From JBBSBY01 sp038250835 (lineage in GTDB: Bacteria > Desulfobacterota > Desulfomonilia > Desulfomonilales > Desulfomonilaceae): DNA of 64,000 nucleotides. Made by a program: the position numbers and the translations under genes. A model generated the notes under the pieces. The model ran no database searches. It saw only the letters and a list, made by a program, of their open reading frames with translations, and was not told where the DNA came from. The DNA is taken from NCBI GenBank assembly GCA_038250835.1, contig JBBSBY010000004.1, positions 1-64,000 on the forward strand, given 5' to 3'. This document shows positions 1 through 8,039 of the stretch, one piece after another. Numbering within the stretch: the first letter of the stretch is position 1; every line of letters begins with the position of its first letter.

Positions 1-213
1 AGGCGATTCACTTCTTCTTTTGAACTGGATCTCCTTCTCCAAGCAATATAATGTTGGGACAACGAATACCGTTATTATATCCAAGAACATTCCGCCAACT
101 ATGGGCAAAGCCATTGGAACCATTACGTCTGATCCGCGTCCTATAGAAGTCAGCGCCGGTATAAGTGCCGGAATAGCGGTGAGAGTCATGAAGGGGCTAC
201 TTTGTATAAGCGA
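1..213 (-). pseudogene. C-terminal remnant of an RND (CusA/CzcA/AcrB-type) efflux pump
   Basis: Read on the minus strand, this stretch encodes about 70 residues typical of the last transmembrane helices of RND exporters: a GRGSDVM-PMA-P motif, then IVGGMFLD and a final VVPTLYCL segment, followed by a charged tail that runs off the window edge. RND pumps are normally over 1000 residues and export metals or drugs across both membranes. Here the reading frame is closed upstream by an in-frame TAG at 216-214, and the preceding helices are not visible in any frame, so only the 3' end of the gene is left. The neighbouring phosphatase gene is also broken, which suggests a decaying region. The family assignment is fairly secure. 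That it is a remnant rather than a sequencing error is an inference. Confidence 0.6.
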
Positions 214-314
214 CTATCCTATTGTCGGACATTTATAATGTAACTATCATTAATAAGATTCGTGGATTAAATTGAATACGAGATATAAAGCAAATCCGCC
301 CAGCAGGAGAACAA

Positions 315-960
315 TTGAACGTCGGTTACATTACAGATATGGGTGACAATAGACCTATCAACCAGGATAGTCTTTATGTAGACAAGGATCTTGGACTATT
401 CATCCTCGCTGATGGAATGGGTGGTCACAATGTCGGCGAGGTGGCCGGCAAAATAGCTGTGGAAGTTGCAGCGAAGTCAATTAGGGCCGGCCTTGAATCT
501 GGAAAAGAGATCACGCTTATTTTTCGAGAAGCTGTGTCTGAGGCAAACAAGTCAATCTAGGAACAATCGATGGATAATCCAGCCTGGTAATGAAATGGGA
601 ACCACGCTGCTGATCGCTTTCAAGGATGATCACAAGGTGGTAATTGAACATGTCGGTGACAGCAGAGCTTACGTTATCAGGAAAGGACAAATCGAACAGG
701 TTACCGAAGATCACACCTTCGTATTTCAATGGTCGAAAGAAGGGTTGATAACACCTGAAGAGGCGCGAACTCACAACCCCCGGCACGGCTTGACGGCGGC
801 GCTTGGGGTTAGAGGTAGAAGCGGACATAGCGATTCTGCCGTGGCAGGAGAATACCTGTTTACTGATGTGCTCGGACGGTCTTACGGAAACTGTTGAAGA
901 CGAAATGATTTTAGCCATTTTGGAATCTACATCCGAACCTCAATTTGACGGCGCCGGATC
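315..960 (+). pseudogene. PP2C-family Ser/Thr protein phosphatase, disrupted
   Basis: The start is a TTG at 315 behind an AGGAGA. The first 81 residues match the N-terminus of bacterial PP2C phosphatases (Stp/PrpC): the DMGDNRPINQDS metal motif and LADGMGGHNVGE. A TAG at 558-560 interrupts the frame. The homologous reading continues in the +1 register at about 595 (EMGTTLL, HVGDSRAYVI) and shifts again near 803 to give LLMCSDGLTETVEDE. The terminal GGxDNxTVV motif of the family is absent. One stop plus two frameshifts and a missing C-terminus make an active enzyme very unlikely. An intact version would dephosphorylate Ser/Thr-phosphorylated proteins opposite a Hanks-type kinase, but none is encoded nearby. 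Confidence 0.8.
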
Positions 961-1039
961 TGTGAAAATATCGTTAGTGAAGGATTCCTCCGGATTAAAC
1001 TTCTCCACTTCCCTTTTGCTCTGCTCGTTTTAGCTTTGG

Positions 1040-1448
1040 AACCGAATTTGGCGAATCCTGAATGCATGTTTAATAGGTTTTTCGCTATGTTAAACCCGGA
1101 GGCGACTCGGGGAATTTGTTGCGCCCTCACCTGAATTACTACAAATGAGATGTCATTTCTTTTGCGCCGCCGCAGGCGCTGATTGGAATTTGACGCGCTT
1201 TGACTCAGGTGGTAAGATCTATAGCGGTTTCGAAAGTTCAATGGGAATGACGTTGATGAACCCTGAATGCGCTACTGACCTTCTGTGCCTACAAGTGTTT
1301 CGGACTATTAACCAGAGCAGAATCATTGTCATTTTTAATCGGTAATTACTTTCGAGGCCCACTCTAAAATTCTCTTGAATGTTCGTTTACCGTGTATCAG
1401 AAGTTTGACTGAGAATTTACAACAAATTCCACGTTCGGAGCTGCAAGT
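1040..1448. other. Intergenic, no gene recognised
   Basis: About 400 bases between the broken phosphatase and proA. A short open frame at 1145-1345 has no recognisable motif, signal peptide or convincing ribosome binding site and is not called. The segment may be decayed coding DNA like the stretch before it. The proA promoter probably lies in the AT-richer 1340-1440 part. Confidence 0.5.
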
Positions 1449-2705
1449 ATGTCTCTAATGGAAGAAGTGCTTAAAGTCGCTGAAATCACCCATAAGGGTT
1501 CGCGCAACGCCGCCGGCCTACCTATGACGATCAAAGATAAGATTCTCTTGGACATGGCCAAAAAACTAAGAGACAACAGAGAATACCTTCAAAGCGAAAA
1601 CAAAAAAGATTTAGCGGCTGCGCAGGAAAAGGGCATTTCCAAAGCCATGTTGGATCGTTTGACCCTGTCCGACAAAGTTATTGAACAGACTGCGGAAGGA
1701 CTTGAAGAGATTGCGGCGTTTCCCGACCCTGTTGGGGGAATAGTCGGAATGTGGGTGAGACCGAACGGCATGAGCGTCGGCCGGATGCGCATTCCTCTTG
1801 GTGTTATCGGCATCATCTACGAATCTCGACCCAATGTGACAGCGGACGCTGGAGCGCTATGTCTAAAGGCCGGCAACGCCGCAATTTTGCGTGGTGGCAG
1901 CGAAGCCTTTAATTCTAATTTGGCTATAGTCAAATTGTTCAAAGAAGCCCTACGAGAAAACGGAGCTGATGAAAACATTATTAACCTTCTTCCCACCACT
2001 GAACGAGAGGCGATACTTCATTTGCTGAAGCTTGAAGAGTTGATTGATCTGATCATACCGCGGGGAGGCGAAGAACTAATTAGATTTGTTGCTCAAAATT
2101 CTCGAATTCCTGTTATTAAGCATTACAAGGGTGTTTGTCACTTATATGTCGATGTAGACGCGGATCTGGATATGGCCGTACAGTTGACCGTGAACTCCAA
2201 AGCTCAAAGACCCGGGGTTTGCAATGCCCTTGAAACATTGCTGATTCATAAAGACATCGCAAAGGAGTTTCTGCCCAAAGCTGCGGCGGCTTTAAAAGCA
2301 GCAGGCGTCGAACTGAGGGGCTGTGAAAACTCCCGGGCTATTGTTCCGGAGATGAAGCAGGCCGGCGAGGAGGATTGGTATGCCGAATACCTTGATTTGA
2401 TACTCGCAGTCAGAATTATTGATGACATCGATTCGGCAATTGATCATATCGCCAAATACGGCTCGCTTCACACGGAGACTATTGTAACCAATAATTATGA
2501 GGCTTCTCAGAAATTCCTGAAAGAAGTCAACAGCTCGTCCGTCATAGTGAATGCGGCGACCCGCATGAGCGACGGGTACGTCTATGGATTGGGCGCAGAA
2601 GTTGGGATCAGCACAACTAAAATACACTCCTACGGTCCCATGGGCGTTGAAGACCTCACGACCACTAAATTTATAGTTCTGGGTTCAGGTCAAATTAGAG
2701 AATAG
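1449..2705 (+). CDS. proA: Gamma-glutamyl phosphate reductase (glutamate-5-semialdehyde dehydrogenase)
   Basis: This 418-residue protein has the usual length for ProA, the NADPH-dependent enzyme that reduces gamma-glutamyl phosphate to glutamate semialdehyde in cytoplasmic proline synthesis. Recognisable motifs are KAGNAAILRGGSEA in the cofactor-binding half, LIIPRGGEELI, the catalytic cysteine in RPGVCNALETLL, and the C-terminal GLGAEVGISTTKIHSYGPMG block. The usual partner proB (glutamate kinase) is not in the window, so proline synthesis genes are split here. A small coiled-coil gene follows 39 bases downstream on the same strand and may be co-transcribed. Confidence 0.96.
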   Translation: MSLMEEVLKVAEITHKGSRNAAGLPMTIKDKILLDMAKKLRDNREYLQSENKKDLAAAQEKGISKAMLDRLTLSDKVIEQTAEGLEEIAAFPDPVGGIVGMWVRPNGMSVGRMRIPLGVIGIIYESRPNVTADAGALCLKAGNAAILRGGSEAFNSNLAIVKLFKEALRENGADENIINLLPTTEREAILHLLKLEELIDLIIPRGGEELIRFVAQNSRIPVIKHYKGVCHLYVDVDADLDMAVQLTVNSKAQRPGVCNALETLLIHKDIAKEFLPKAAAALKAAGVELRGCENSRAIVPEMKQAGEEDWYAEYLDLILAVRIIDDIDSAIDHIAKYGSLHTETIVTNNYEASQKFLKEVNSSSVIVNAATRMSDGYVYGLGAEVGISTTKIHSYGPMGVEDLTTTKFIVLGSGQIRE

Positions 2706-2744
2706 CTATTTTCTGAACCCGGAAAATCTGGTTCTGGAAATACA

Positions 2745-3323
2745 TTGGACGCAACGAATTTCGATTCGACTGCGACATGGAAAGCTGGAAAGGACAAGCA
2801 ATTGGCGGAAATCAAGAGTACCATGGATATTATTATGGAGCGCACCAAAGGCTTGTCCCTATCTTCTTCCGAGCGAGAAAAAATTAATGAGGAAGAACTT
2901 GAGAAACGCGCCAGAGGCGTTCGGCTAAAGATCGAGATGGACCCTTTGGGGAGCGAAAATTATATCGATTCTGCTGAACTGGAAGATGAAGGCGCCCAGG
3001 CAAAACTGCGGCTCGCCGTTTGGCGCCTGCTCGTCGAAGACGTTCCCACAGATGAAACAGTTTTTAAATATTTGACTTTTTTGGAAAGAACCCTTCTTGC
3101 CGCTCCTAAACACACGCTGATCGAAAAAATGAAACGCGATCTCCGCCATGTGCTGAAAGAAACCGTTGTGGATAAGAAAAAGGCCTTGACCAAGGAACGC
3201 AAAAAGCTTACGGCAATTGGGATTTCTGGTGAGGCGGTGATGCCGAAATTACCTAAAACCGTTCCAGCAAGTGAGGAATTCGTCAAGTTAGCGGAGAACT
3301 ATAAGAAAGAATTGCTGGATTAA
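2745..3323 (+). CDS. Conserved hypothetical protein, charged and helical
   Basis: This 192-residue protein starts at TTG, 39 bases after proA. I do not recognise the family. It has no signal peptide or membrane segment. The composition is rich in Lys, Glu and Leu, with long amphipathic stretches (residues about 15-60 and 120-160) that suggest a helical or coiled-coil cytoplasmic protein. Its codon use looks like that of its neighbours and the frame is uninterrupted over nearly 600 bases, supporting a real gene. The same strand and short gap suggest co-transcription with proA, but that says little about function. Confidence 0.7.
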   Translation: MDATNFDSTATWKAGKDKQLAEIKSTMDIIMERTKGLSLSSSEREKINEEELEKRARGVRLKIEMDPLGSENYIDSAELEDEGAQAKLRLAVWRLLVEDVPTDETVFKYLTFLERTLLAAPKHTLIEKMKRDLRHVLKETVVDKKKALTKERKKLTAIGISGEAVMPKLPKTVPASEEFVKLAENYKKELLD

Positions 3324-3359
3324 TTTACTTTTTGATCTTATTTATCCTGAAGTCTTGGG

Positions 3360-3377
3360 GATGCGTTATAGCGCATC
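3360..3377. repeat. Small hairpin downstream of the coiled-coil gene
   Basis: GATGCG and CGCATC arms around a six-base loop, about 40 bases after the stop at 3323. No run of T follows, so it is at best a weak terminator. Confidence 0.3.
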
Positions 3378-3508
3378 TAGAAATTTCCAGCGAAATTAAG
3401 CCTTTACCGTCGATTGGCCCCTGAATGTATTATTAGTTTAGCATCATAGCCGGCTTTATTTACAATTAGCCGCAGTAAAGGCTTTCAGCTTACGGGAGGT
3501 ATTGAACA

Positions 3509-4381
3509 ATTTACTCCTACCAACGTGATCATTACGTTCCGACTGAAGAACTGACTCTGGCTTTTTTGGACGATATCAGCGGAACAATTAGAGGTTACAG
3601 AATATTCACGGCATGCCGCACTGTAAACGGTAAGGTGTTCAGGCCTGAAGATCACCTCGACCGTCTTTACAGCTCCGCCGCAAGCATTTACATGCAGCCC
3701 CCGATGCCTCGTGACGGTCTGCGCTTACTCCTGAATGAAGTTGTTCAGAAGAACATTGAATCAGGCGCCAGGGGCGACCTCCTAATTGATGTTTTTTTCA
3801 GCGGCGGATTGGACGGAAGCTCCATGCGACAATCAGGTAAGGGCGCTCACCTCTATATGGCGGTTCAGGAACTCATACCGCCCACCAACGAGCAATATGA
3901 AAATGGAGTCAGACTGGCGACATTTTGCCATCAACGGATGTGCCCGGAAGTTAAATTGCTCAATTACATTGGCGCTGTAGTTGCTCACCAAACGGTAATC
4001 CCCAGGTACAACGCCTTTGACGTATTATTCACATCTCCTCCGGACGGCAAAGAAGCCCTGGAAGGCTCCACATTTACTGTTTTCTTTGTAAAAGAAAGTG
4101 GTGTTCTTGTTACTCCGCCGTTGGATGGAAGAATACTTGACAGTGTTACTCGTCGAGCTCTCTTACAAATCTTGGCCGGGCGAAACGATGAATTGCGAGT
4201 GTTTGAGCAACCAATTTTGACCTCCGATCTGCCGAAATGTCGTGAAGGATTCCTGGTGTCCACCACGCGCAATGTTCTCCCAATCACCGGCATTAATGAC
4301 TGGTCCCTGGGGGACGGTAAGCCGGGACCGGTGACACTGAAGGCCAAAGCCGCCCTCGAAGAATACATCCGGGCGTACTAA
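3509..4381 (+). CDS. Class IV aminotransferase (IlvE / D-amino acid aminotransferase / PabC family)
   Basis: PLP-dependent fold type IV enzyme. The PLP lysine lies in the EVKLLNYIGAVVAHQ motif, and the family block EALEGSTFTVFFV and the phosphate-binding turn near VSTTRNVLPI follow in order. Substrate choice among branched-chain amino acids, D-amino acids and aminodeoxychorismate cannot be decided. The only usual start codon in frame, TTG at 3566, removes the first strand and has no ribosome binding site. Homology-like sequence (YSYQRDHYVPTEE) extends back to 3509, where an ATT codon sits nine bases after GGGAGG (3494-3499). A TGA at 3503-3505 closes the frame just upstream. I therefore prefer a rare ATT start; a one-base indel in the TTT run is the alternative. 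Confidence 0.85.
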   Translation: MYSYQRDHYVPTEELTLAFLDDISGTIRGYRIFTACRTVNGKVFRPEDHLDRLYSSAASIYMQPPMPRDGLRLLLNEVVQKNIESGARGDLLIDVFFSGGLDGSSMRQSGKGAHLYMAVQELIPPTNEQYENGVRLATFCHQRMCPEVKLLNYIGAVVAHQTVIPRYNAFDVLFTSPPDGKEALEGSTFTVFFVKESGVLVTPPLDGRILDSVTRRALLQILAGRNDELRVFEQPILTSDLPKCREGFLVSTTRNVLPITGINDWSLGDGKPGPVTLKAKAALEEYIRAY

Positions 4382-4393
4382 CGCTAGTCATTA

Positions 4394-4425
4394 GTTTAAG
4401 AGTTCACTTAGGTGAACTCTTAAAC
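4394..4425. repeat. Perfect 14-bp inverted repeat
   Basis: Arms 4394-4407 and 4412-4425 are perfectly complementary around a TTAG loop, starting 13 bases after the aminotransferase stop codon. No T-tract follows on either strand, so it is not a standard intrinsic terminator. It could still end the message or act as a protein-binding palindrome. Confidence 0.6.
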
Positions 4426-4869
4426 AAGCGCCTTCCTACTCTCATCTTTGCTTCACGTATTGTATATTAGTCAATTTATCACTATAATGAATTCCGCCCA
4501 TATTTCCCTTGACATGGGGACCTACAGAAAATATCCTGTTTAGGTCCGTCGTTCAATATTGTGAACACCCGTTTGTAGAATGACTAAATTACCTGAGCTG
4601 AAGCCCTTACTGCCACGGCGCCTCGGACGACTTCGTTTCTGCCGTGGGCAGTAGTTACCTCATGAGGTAAAGGAGGGGCGCAGTTTAATCCACTAATCCG
4701 ACCATGTAATCCAGGCGACGTGATACAGAGAGCGGCTGATCGAAAAACGTAGTTTTTGTGCACAGTCATCTTGAAGTTTCCTTCCACTTTACCGAGCAAA
4801 TCTAATCTGCGTCAAGCCGTTAACCACGGTCTTGACTAAACCTACAATCAGCAAAAACAGGAGGATACC
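4426..4869. other. Long leader region upstream of the Had-like dehydrogenase, with predicted structure
   Basis: There is no gene here. The region contains an imperfect long-range stem (4610-4619 with 4641-4651), a perfect 16-bp palindrome TTACCTCATGAGGTAA at 4655-4670, and a purine-rich AGGAGGGG directly after it (4671-4678), about 190 bases before the next start codon. This could be a regulatory leader or operator region. It does not match any riboswitch consensus I recognise. Confidence 0.4.
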
Positions 4870-5988
4870 ATGAGCGCGCCGAGTAAGATTCAAACGTGGC
4901 AAATGGTCAAGGGGCCTATTTACGACAAGGAAGCTCGAAAAATCACAGCGTCCGGAGTTCTTGAAAAAACCGAAATTCCCGTTCCTGAACTCGCAAAGGG
5001 AGAGGTGCTGGTGAAGATCGCCGGATGCGGTGTTTGCCATACTGACATGTCATATTTCTATGATGGTGTTCCCACGGTCACCAAACCCCCTTTGACACTT
5101 GGACACGAGATTTCCGGAACCGTTGTCGATGCCGGACCCGGGGCTGAATCATGGATCGGGAAAGACGTAATAGTCCCGGCGGTCATGCCGTGCAACAATT
5201 GCGATATTTGTGCTAAGGATCGTGGCAACAGGTGTTTGGCTCAAAAAATGCCCGGCAACTCTTTGGGCCAATATGGCGGCTTCTCAGACTATATCCCGGT
5301 TCCTTCAGAAGATCTGTGTGTTGTTGATGATCTAAAAGGTCGCCCACTGGCAAACTACGCAGTAATTGCCGATGCCGCTACAACTCCTTATCAGGCCGCC
5401 ATAAAAGCGGACTTACAGGCTGGCGACCCCGTCTTGATCACTGGAATAACGGGAGGTGTCGGCGTGTACATGGCTCAGGTTGCAAAAGCAATGGGCGCAA
5501 AACCAATCGTCGGCATCGCCAGAAATGACGAAAAACTGAAGCGAGCTTTGGAATTAGGCGCGGACTACGTGATCAACTCGAAGGGCAAGGACTTCAAAGC
5601 TATTCAGGGCGAATTCAAAGATATCGGCAAAGAGGCCGGAATAAAGGCGAATGTCGGATGGAAGATCTTTGAATGCACCGGTGTAGGCGAAGCGCAAGAC
5701 ATAGCTTTGGGATTATTAGGTTTCGTGGGAAAGCTGGTTATTGTCGGCTTCGGGATGCAGAAGAATACTTACAGCATGTCCAGGCTCATGGCTTTTGACG
5801 CTGAAATTATTGGAACCTGGGGATGCCTTCCTAAATACTATCCTAAAGTGCTGGAAATGGTGCAATCGGGCAAAATTCAAATTGATCCGCTTTTGGAGAC
5901 GCGACCCATGTCGTCAATTCAGCAGGCTTTTGAAGAAGCCCATTCAGGCGGTCTGATGAAACGAATCGTTCTCACTCCGGATTTCTAA
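4870..5988 (+). CDS. had: Zinc-dependent alcohol dehydrogenase, probable 6-hydroxycyclohex-1-ene-1-carbonyl-CoA dehydrogenase
   Basis: This 372-residue medium-chain dehydrogenase has an AGGAGG ribosome site. The catalytic zinc ligands are visible in GCGVCHTD and LGHEISG, the structural zinc cysteines in PCNNCDICAKDRGNRC, and the NAD-binding Rossmann turn in GITGGVGVYMAQVAKA. The N-terminal TWQMVKGP segment and the FDGVPTVTKPPLTLGHE-like stretch (here YDGVPTV) resemble Had, which oxidises 6-hydroxycyclohex-1-ene-1-carbonyl-CoA to the 6-oxo compound in the benzoyl-CoA pathway of anaerobes. The other pathway genes (dch, oah, bcr or bam) are not in this window. The dehydrogenase class is certain; the Had assignment rests on remembered sequence resemblance and could be another alcohol dehydrogenase. 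Confidence 0.8.
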   Translation: MSAPSKIQTWQMVKGPIYDKEARKITASGVLEKTEIPVPELAKGEVLVKIAGCGVCHTDMSYFYDGVPTVTKPPLTLGHEISGTVVDAGPGAESWIGKDVIVPAVMPCNNCDICAKDRGNRCLAQKMPGNSLGQYGGFSDYIPVPSEDLCVVDDLKGRPLANYAVIADAATTPYQAAIKADLQAGDPVLITGITGGVGVYMAQVAKAMGAKPIVGIARNDEKLKRALELGADYVINSKGKDFKAIQGEFKDIGKEAGIKANVGWKIFECTGVGEAQDIALGLLGFVGKLVIVGFGMQKNTYSMSRLMAFDAEIIGTWGCLPKYYPKVLEMVQSGKIQIDPLLETRPMSSIQQAFEEAHSGGLMKRIVLTPDF

Positions 5989-6034
5989 TACGGATTCGCA
6001 GCAAAATATACAACATCGCTAAATCCTCTTGGTT

Positions 6035-6056
6035 CCCTCTCCACACTTGGAGAGGG
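6035..6056. repeat. Short palindromic repeat, CCCTCTCCA / TGGAGAGGG type
   Basis: Nine-base arms (6035-6043, 6048-6056) followed by TTAGGATGAGG. This matches the common dispersed CCCTCTCC...GGAGAGGGTTAGGGTGAGG hairpins found between genes in many proteobacteria. It lies in the convergent gap between the dehydrogenase and the methyltransferase. Confidence 0.5.
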
Positions 6057-6130
6057 TTAGGATGAGGATCAATAGTAGGATGTTGCGAAATTAAAATGCG
6101 AGAAACAGTATAAAATCCAACAAAAAAAAA

Positions 6131-6158
6131 GCCCCCTCGACTTAAAATTCGAGAGGGC
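6131..6158. terminator. Intrinsic terminator, probably bidirectional
   Basis: Ten-base arms (6131-6140 and 6149-6158, one mismatch) enclose an A/T loop. On the minus strand the stem is followed by nine T, ideal for ending the methyltransferase transcript (stop at 6176). On the plus strand it is followed by ATTTTGTTT and may also end the dehydrogenase message. Confidence 0.85.
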
Positions 6159-6175
6159 ATTTTGTTTAATATTTA

Positions 6176-6862
6176 TTATTCAGGTTTACGCGCCAACGCA
6201 ATGCGATAAATATCGTACACATCATATAGTTGGATATCGACGAAACCTGCTCTGGTTAAATTCTCGCTGATTTCTTCTTTTGTTTCGTAAACGTCACAAA
6301 CCTCGCCCCTTGAGCCGAAAAGGCCCACTGTGCCTCCGGGTTTTAGGAAATTAAACATGCATGAGTAAATTGAAGGTCTGAAGGCGGGCTTAACGTGGGG
6401 GATCATAAATGAGCTGATCACCTTGTCAAAAGGTTTTTCCGGACGATAATCCTCAACGGAAGTGGCGAACACTTTGGTATTCTCGATACCATAGCGGACA
6501 ATCTTTTCCTCGGCAAGTTCGATCATGTCGGGTGACAGATCTATACCCACGACCTGCTTTGCTTTTCCGGCCGCAACCACAGTTGCCGACGCAGTGCCGC
6601 ATCCCACATCGAGAACCGAATCTGATTCTTCAATGGACAATTCAACCAACTGGTAAATGCCTTTCTTATATCCTGGGTCCATTGACCACTGCAGGTCATA
6701 ACTTTTTTTACGATATTTGTAGTAGAGTTGGATTGCTCTTTCGGAAGGCAGCAATTTGACCACTGTAGTGCCCTGAATATAGCCAAATCTCAGGGCTCTC
6801 ACCAATGGTCTCAGCAGCCAATTGAATGGAGCATGCTCCTCACTCACTATCGTTCCGTTCAT
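6176..6862 (-). CDS. Class I SAM-dependent methyltransferase
   Basis: 228 residues. The SAM-binding motif I is LDVGCGTASATVV, followed by an acidic end of strand 2 (VVGIDLSPDMIELA). Strand 4 reads FDKVISSFMIPHVKP and a C-terminal FLKPGGTVGLFG segment completes the Rossmann-like fold. The N-terminal 60 residues are extra and rich in basic and aromatic residues, possibly for membrane or substrate contact. There is no signal peptide. The substrate cannot be read from the sequence. It is a stand-alone minus-strand gene ended by the terminator at 6131-6158. Confidence 0.85.
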   Translation of the reverse strand: MNGTIVSEEHAPFNWLLRPLVRALRFGYIQGTTVVKLLPSERAIQLYYKYRKKSYDLQWSMDPGYKKGIYQLVELSIEESDSVLDVGCGTASATVVAAGKAKQVVGIDLSPDMIELAEEKIVRYGIENTKVFATSVEDYRPEKPFDKVISSFMIPHVKPAFRPSIYSCMFNFLKPGGTVGLFGSRGEVCDVYETKEEISENLTRAGFVDIQLYDVYDIYRIALARKPE

Positions 6863-6962
6863 CTAGGTACCCCCTGGGCAGAGATTGAATTCGATTTAGA
6901 CGCGCTACTGTATTACAGACCTCTAGTATTGGCAAGTAAATTAATAATTGCAAGTAGATAAC

Positions 6963-7562
6963 TTATGAATTTACAGTCTCTTTTTGTCCGTGAAGCAGCA
7001 TTTGCGCTTTGTCGAGTCCTTGTGAGATTATCATTGACACAGCATAACAACCCTTGTCAATGAGTTGGTTGCAAACACTCAGCTCATCGGGCGCAAATGA
7101 GGTCAGCACAAACTGATCAGGCGCGGCTCCAACAGGCGGCCTTCCAATCCCCAGTCTCACCCGGAAAAAATCACGAAATCTCAATGAATCGGCAATGGAC
7201 CGAATTCCTTTGTGACCACCGTCCCCACCTCCAACTTTCAGTTTAACCTTTCCTGCGGCAATATCCAACTCATCATGGATTACAATCATTCTGGAGGCGG
7301 CCTCGTGGTCCTCCCGTCGAACAATGGGACCCACGGCTTTGCCGCTAAGGTTCATGAAAGTCTGAGGTTTAACCAAAAGAACTCGTTCTCCCTCGATTTC
7401 GAGTTCCGAAACCAGCGTCCTCTCACGATTTGTAGCCCACTTAGCTCCGGCCTCTGCAGCAATTTTGTCAACAACCATGAAGCCGATATTGTGCCTGTGC
7501 CGGCAGTAAGCTTTGCCGTGATTGCCTAACCCTACAATTATTCTAACTTTCCTTGAATGCAA
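6963..7562 (-). CDS. pth: Peptidyl-tRNA hydrolase
   Basis: This 199-residue enzyme recycles peptidyl-tRNA dropped by ribosomes by cleaving the ester between peptide and tRNA in the cytoplasm. The hallmark residues are present: GLGN near residue 14, the catalytic histidine in RHNIGF (His24), TFMNLSGK, and the HDELD motif followed by GGGDGGHKGIRS. The length is normal for the family. The usual upstream partner, ribosomal protein L25 (rplY), is absent. Its start lies about 100 bases from the proposed start of the divergent metallopeptidase gene, so the two probably share a promoter region. Confidence 0.95.
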   Translation of the reverse strand: MHSRKVRIIVGLGNHGKAYCRHRHNIGFMVVDKIAAEAGAKWATNRERTLVSELEIEGERVLLVKPQTFMNLSGKAVGPIVRREDHEAASRMIVIHDELDIAAGKVKLKVGGGDGGHKGIRSIADSLRFRDFFRVRLGIGRPPVGAAPDQFVLTSFAPDELSVCNQLIDKGCYAVSMIISQGLDKAQMLLHGQKETVNS

Positions 7563-7663
7563 TGCCCTTCCAATTATACTCGATTTTTGATACCGTTTTT
7601 ACGGCATCAACTGAGCCAAAGTCAAGATCTGACCGTTTAATCCCGCCTTACAAGGAATTAACC

Positions 7664-8032
7664 TTGACTGAAGAAGTGTTTCGAAAATTTGTGGCAAAAG
7701 CGATAGATGAAATACCTGGTGAGTTTCGCGAAAGACTCGACAATGTTGAAATAATTGTCGAAGATTTCCCCGATCAAGAAATTATAGACACTATGCGCAT
7801 AGAATCCAAATGGCATTTGCTTGGTCTCTATGTCGGCGCTCCGCTTACAAATAAAAGTTTTTTTAGTATTTCTCTTGGACCTGACAGGATTTTTTTATAC
7901 AGACTGCCCATACTGCGCGCAGCCGGCGCCCCTCAGAGGATTGTGGCTGAAATTAAAGACACTTTGCTTCATGAAATAGGTCATCATTTCGGTTTTGATG
8001 ATAGAGATTTGGCTGATATGGAAAACGCATAA
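7664..8032 (+). CDS. Small zincin-like metallopeptidase (PF06262 type)
   Basis: 122 residues from a TTG start at 7664, chosen because AAGGAA (7652-7657) sits six bases upstream and the family alignment begins here. The longer frame from 7553 would overlap the divergent pth start. The C-terminal LLHEIGHHFGFDD is a classic HExxH zinc site with a third ligand in the following Asp/His-rich turn. The middle has the family signature LLGLYVGAPLT and PDRIFLYRLPILRA. There is no signal peptide, so it is cytoplasmic. The family is widespread but poorly characterised and its peptidase activity is presumed. It ends just before the histidine kinase start and probably shares its message. Confidence 0.85.
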   Translation: MTEEVFRKFVAKAIDEIPGEFRERLDNVEIIVEDFPDQEIIDTMRIESKWHLLGLYVGAPLTNKSFFSISLGPDRIFLYRLPILRAAGAPQRIVAEIKDTLLHEIGHHFGFDDRDLADMENA

Positions 8033-8039
8033 CCATAAA

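Noticed and set aside
1145..1345. 66-codon plus-strand open frame before proA
   Set aside because: No family motif, no signal peptide, no proper ribosome site; probably non-coding or decayed.
3503..3505. TGA before the aminotransferase as a second selenocysteine codon
   Set aside because: It lies upstream of the family homology, directly before the proposed start, with no SECIS-like hairpin at the right distance.
7553..7663. N-terminal extension of the zincin gene
   Set aside because: It would overlap the divergent pth start; TTG 7664 has a good ribosome site and fits the family length.
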